A model generated the notes under the pieces. It saw nothing but the letters and a program-made list of their open reading frames with translations. It was not told where the DNA came from and did not search any database. A stretch of DNA of 64,000 nucleotides from Amanita rubescens (lineage: Eukaryota > Basidiomycota > Agaricomycetes > Agaricales > Amanitaceae). Within the stretch, counting starts at the first letter, position 1; each line of letters starts with the position of its first letter. The translations under genes were made by a program, and so were the position numbers. Positions 63,261 to 64,000 of this stretch are shown piece after piece. The stretch covers positions 99,480 through 163,479 of the forward strand of contig WION01000100.1 in the NCBI GenBank assembly GCA_015039365.1, in the 5' to 3' direction.

Positions 63261-64000
63261 CGCAAAGTGTGAGTGCGCGCGGTCTCAGATAGCGAAATTA
63301 TCTGTACCTTTTATCTGGACGGCATTGGTCTACATTCTCAATTCGGCCAGAAAGCAGTCAGAGTAACGAATAGCATACTCACAGCCCGACTGCCGCAGCC
63401 TGAGAACTCATTTGAAATGCACGAGCTGGGGAGAGCGAGTTGAGGTGAAGCAAGCGCTGAAGACCTGCCATTCTGGGTCGTCGACACGTGTATACGCCCT
63501 AGCAGTAGGCGCTGGCTTATTGATGGCAATTGCTTGCAAGGTTGAGCGCCAATGGCATGCCGGAGACAAGCCGTAAATAGATGTAAACATAACGTCATGC
63601 TCTTTGACTCACTACCCATCCGAGAATCCGGCCCAAAGGATGACCAATTCTACTTCCAATGACATTGACAAGATAAGCATCATGAGTGCAGTCCTGACGC
63701 GAGGAGATACAGAGAAATCATAAGTGAGTTATCAACGCTGCTCCTAGATGACGGCTTTACTCACCGTGTGACTCGAATAGGCAGGGAAGTTTTACATACC
63801 CATGACACCCTCTCGTTTGCATCGTTGGATCGCAAATCCGTCCGGTTCACGATGCCCCTAGCAGCCGTCCGTTGCATTGAACGGTTGAACGCCAGAACAA
63901 GCACATATGCGCTCACGTATCGTATCAACCTGTCCACAACTCGTACGTAGCCCCTCCATCTTGGAACTAAAATATGACTTGAACCGAACTTCAAGGTCGT
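63261..64000. other. No gene assigned
   Basis: Probably the 5' flank of the NLR. Short frames on both strands only, with possible reverse-strand exons near 63.4-63.6 kb that I cannot join to the NLR. Confidence 0.4.

Noticed and set aside
1..64000. tRNA or rRNA genes
   Set aside because: I looked for tRNA-like arms and rRNA signatures by eye and saw none that I could defend; a covariance-model search would settle it.

Overview
The window looks like nuclear DNA of a mushroom-forming basidiomycete (Agaricomycetes). I infer this from very short GT-AG introns (about 45-65 nt) that split nearly every gene, two fungal NLR genes (NB-ARC/TPR and NACHT/WD40), a DUF6589-type gene, an Agaricomycete-type P-loop GTPase, and chromodomain Ty3 and Ty1/copia retrotransposons. 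No species is claimed.

Layout. 1-4320 (-): the 5' part of a TPR-type NLR that runs off the left edge, with 21 full TPR units in the window. 5687-12233: a complete, young Ty3/gypsy chromovirus (reverse strand, 306-bp LTRs, TSD TAAAG). 13211-13705: a decayed partial copy of the reductase gene found at 44.7-46.1 kb. 14840-33227 (+): a P-loop GTPase gene whose body is occupied by a huge tandem array of intron-like units. Inserted in that array is a 10,070-bp copia element (16972-27041, 705-bp LTRs, TSD TTATT) carrying an extra 417-codon ORF. 33231-33823: a segmental copy of the 3' end of the reductase gene. 33824-36190: a second stretch of the intron-like array. 36.2-44.1 kb: a DUF6589 pseudogene, a Cys-rich gene, three solo LTRs each with a perfect 5-bp TSD, and CCGGT-rich elements with inverted ends. 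44.7-50.8 kb is gene-dense: an NAD(P)-dependent reductase (-), a lysine-methyltransferase-type enzyme (+), a RING-variant membrane protein (+) and a low-complexity ORF (+). 51.1-53.1 kb: a small tandem family of an uncharacterised protein (one intact copy, two broken). 55606-56910 (+): a secreted acid phosphatase. 57981 to about 63.3 kb (-): a NACHT-WD40 NLR with 14 near-identical WD repeats.

The most unusual object is the array at 16.2-16.97, 27.0-32.65 and 33.8-36.2 kb. It has roughly 135-140 head-to-tail units of about 65 bp. Each unit has a 5' splice site (usually GTGAGT), an intron body of about 60 nt, a TATGACCAACAG-type 3' end, and then a 3-nt 'exon' before the next donor. The 3-nt segment varies freely (CAA, AAA, GAA, CTT, GTT, AAT, TTT and others), is almost always exactly 3 nt and is never a stop codon among the units I read. 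Splice dinucleotides are kept in nearly all units, and every GC donor I found has the canonical form GCAAGT. If spliced, this is a gene with about a hundred one-codon exons. If not, it is a satellite grown from an intron together with its splice sites. Because the second stretch lies beyond the apparent end of the GTPase ORF, the satellite reading stays open.

The two NLRs and the GTPase may all act in intracellular recognition or defence, and they sit in a transposon-rich compartment. All exon boundaries given here were worked out by reading splice sites and frames by eye. No database search was run.
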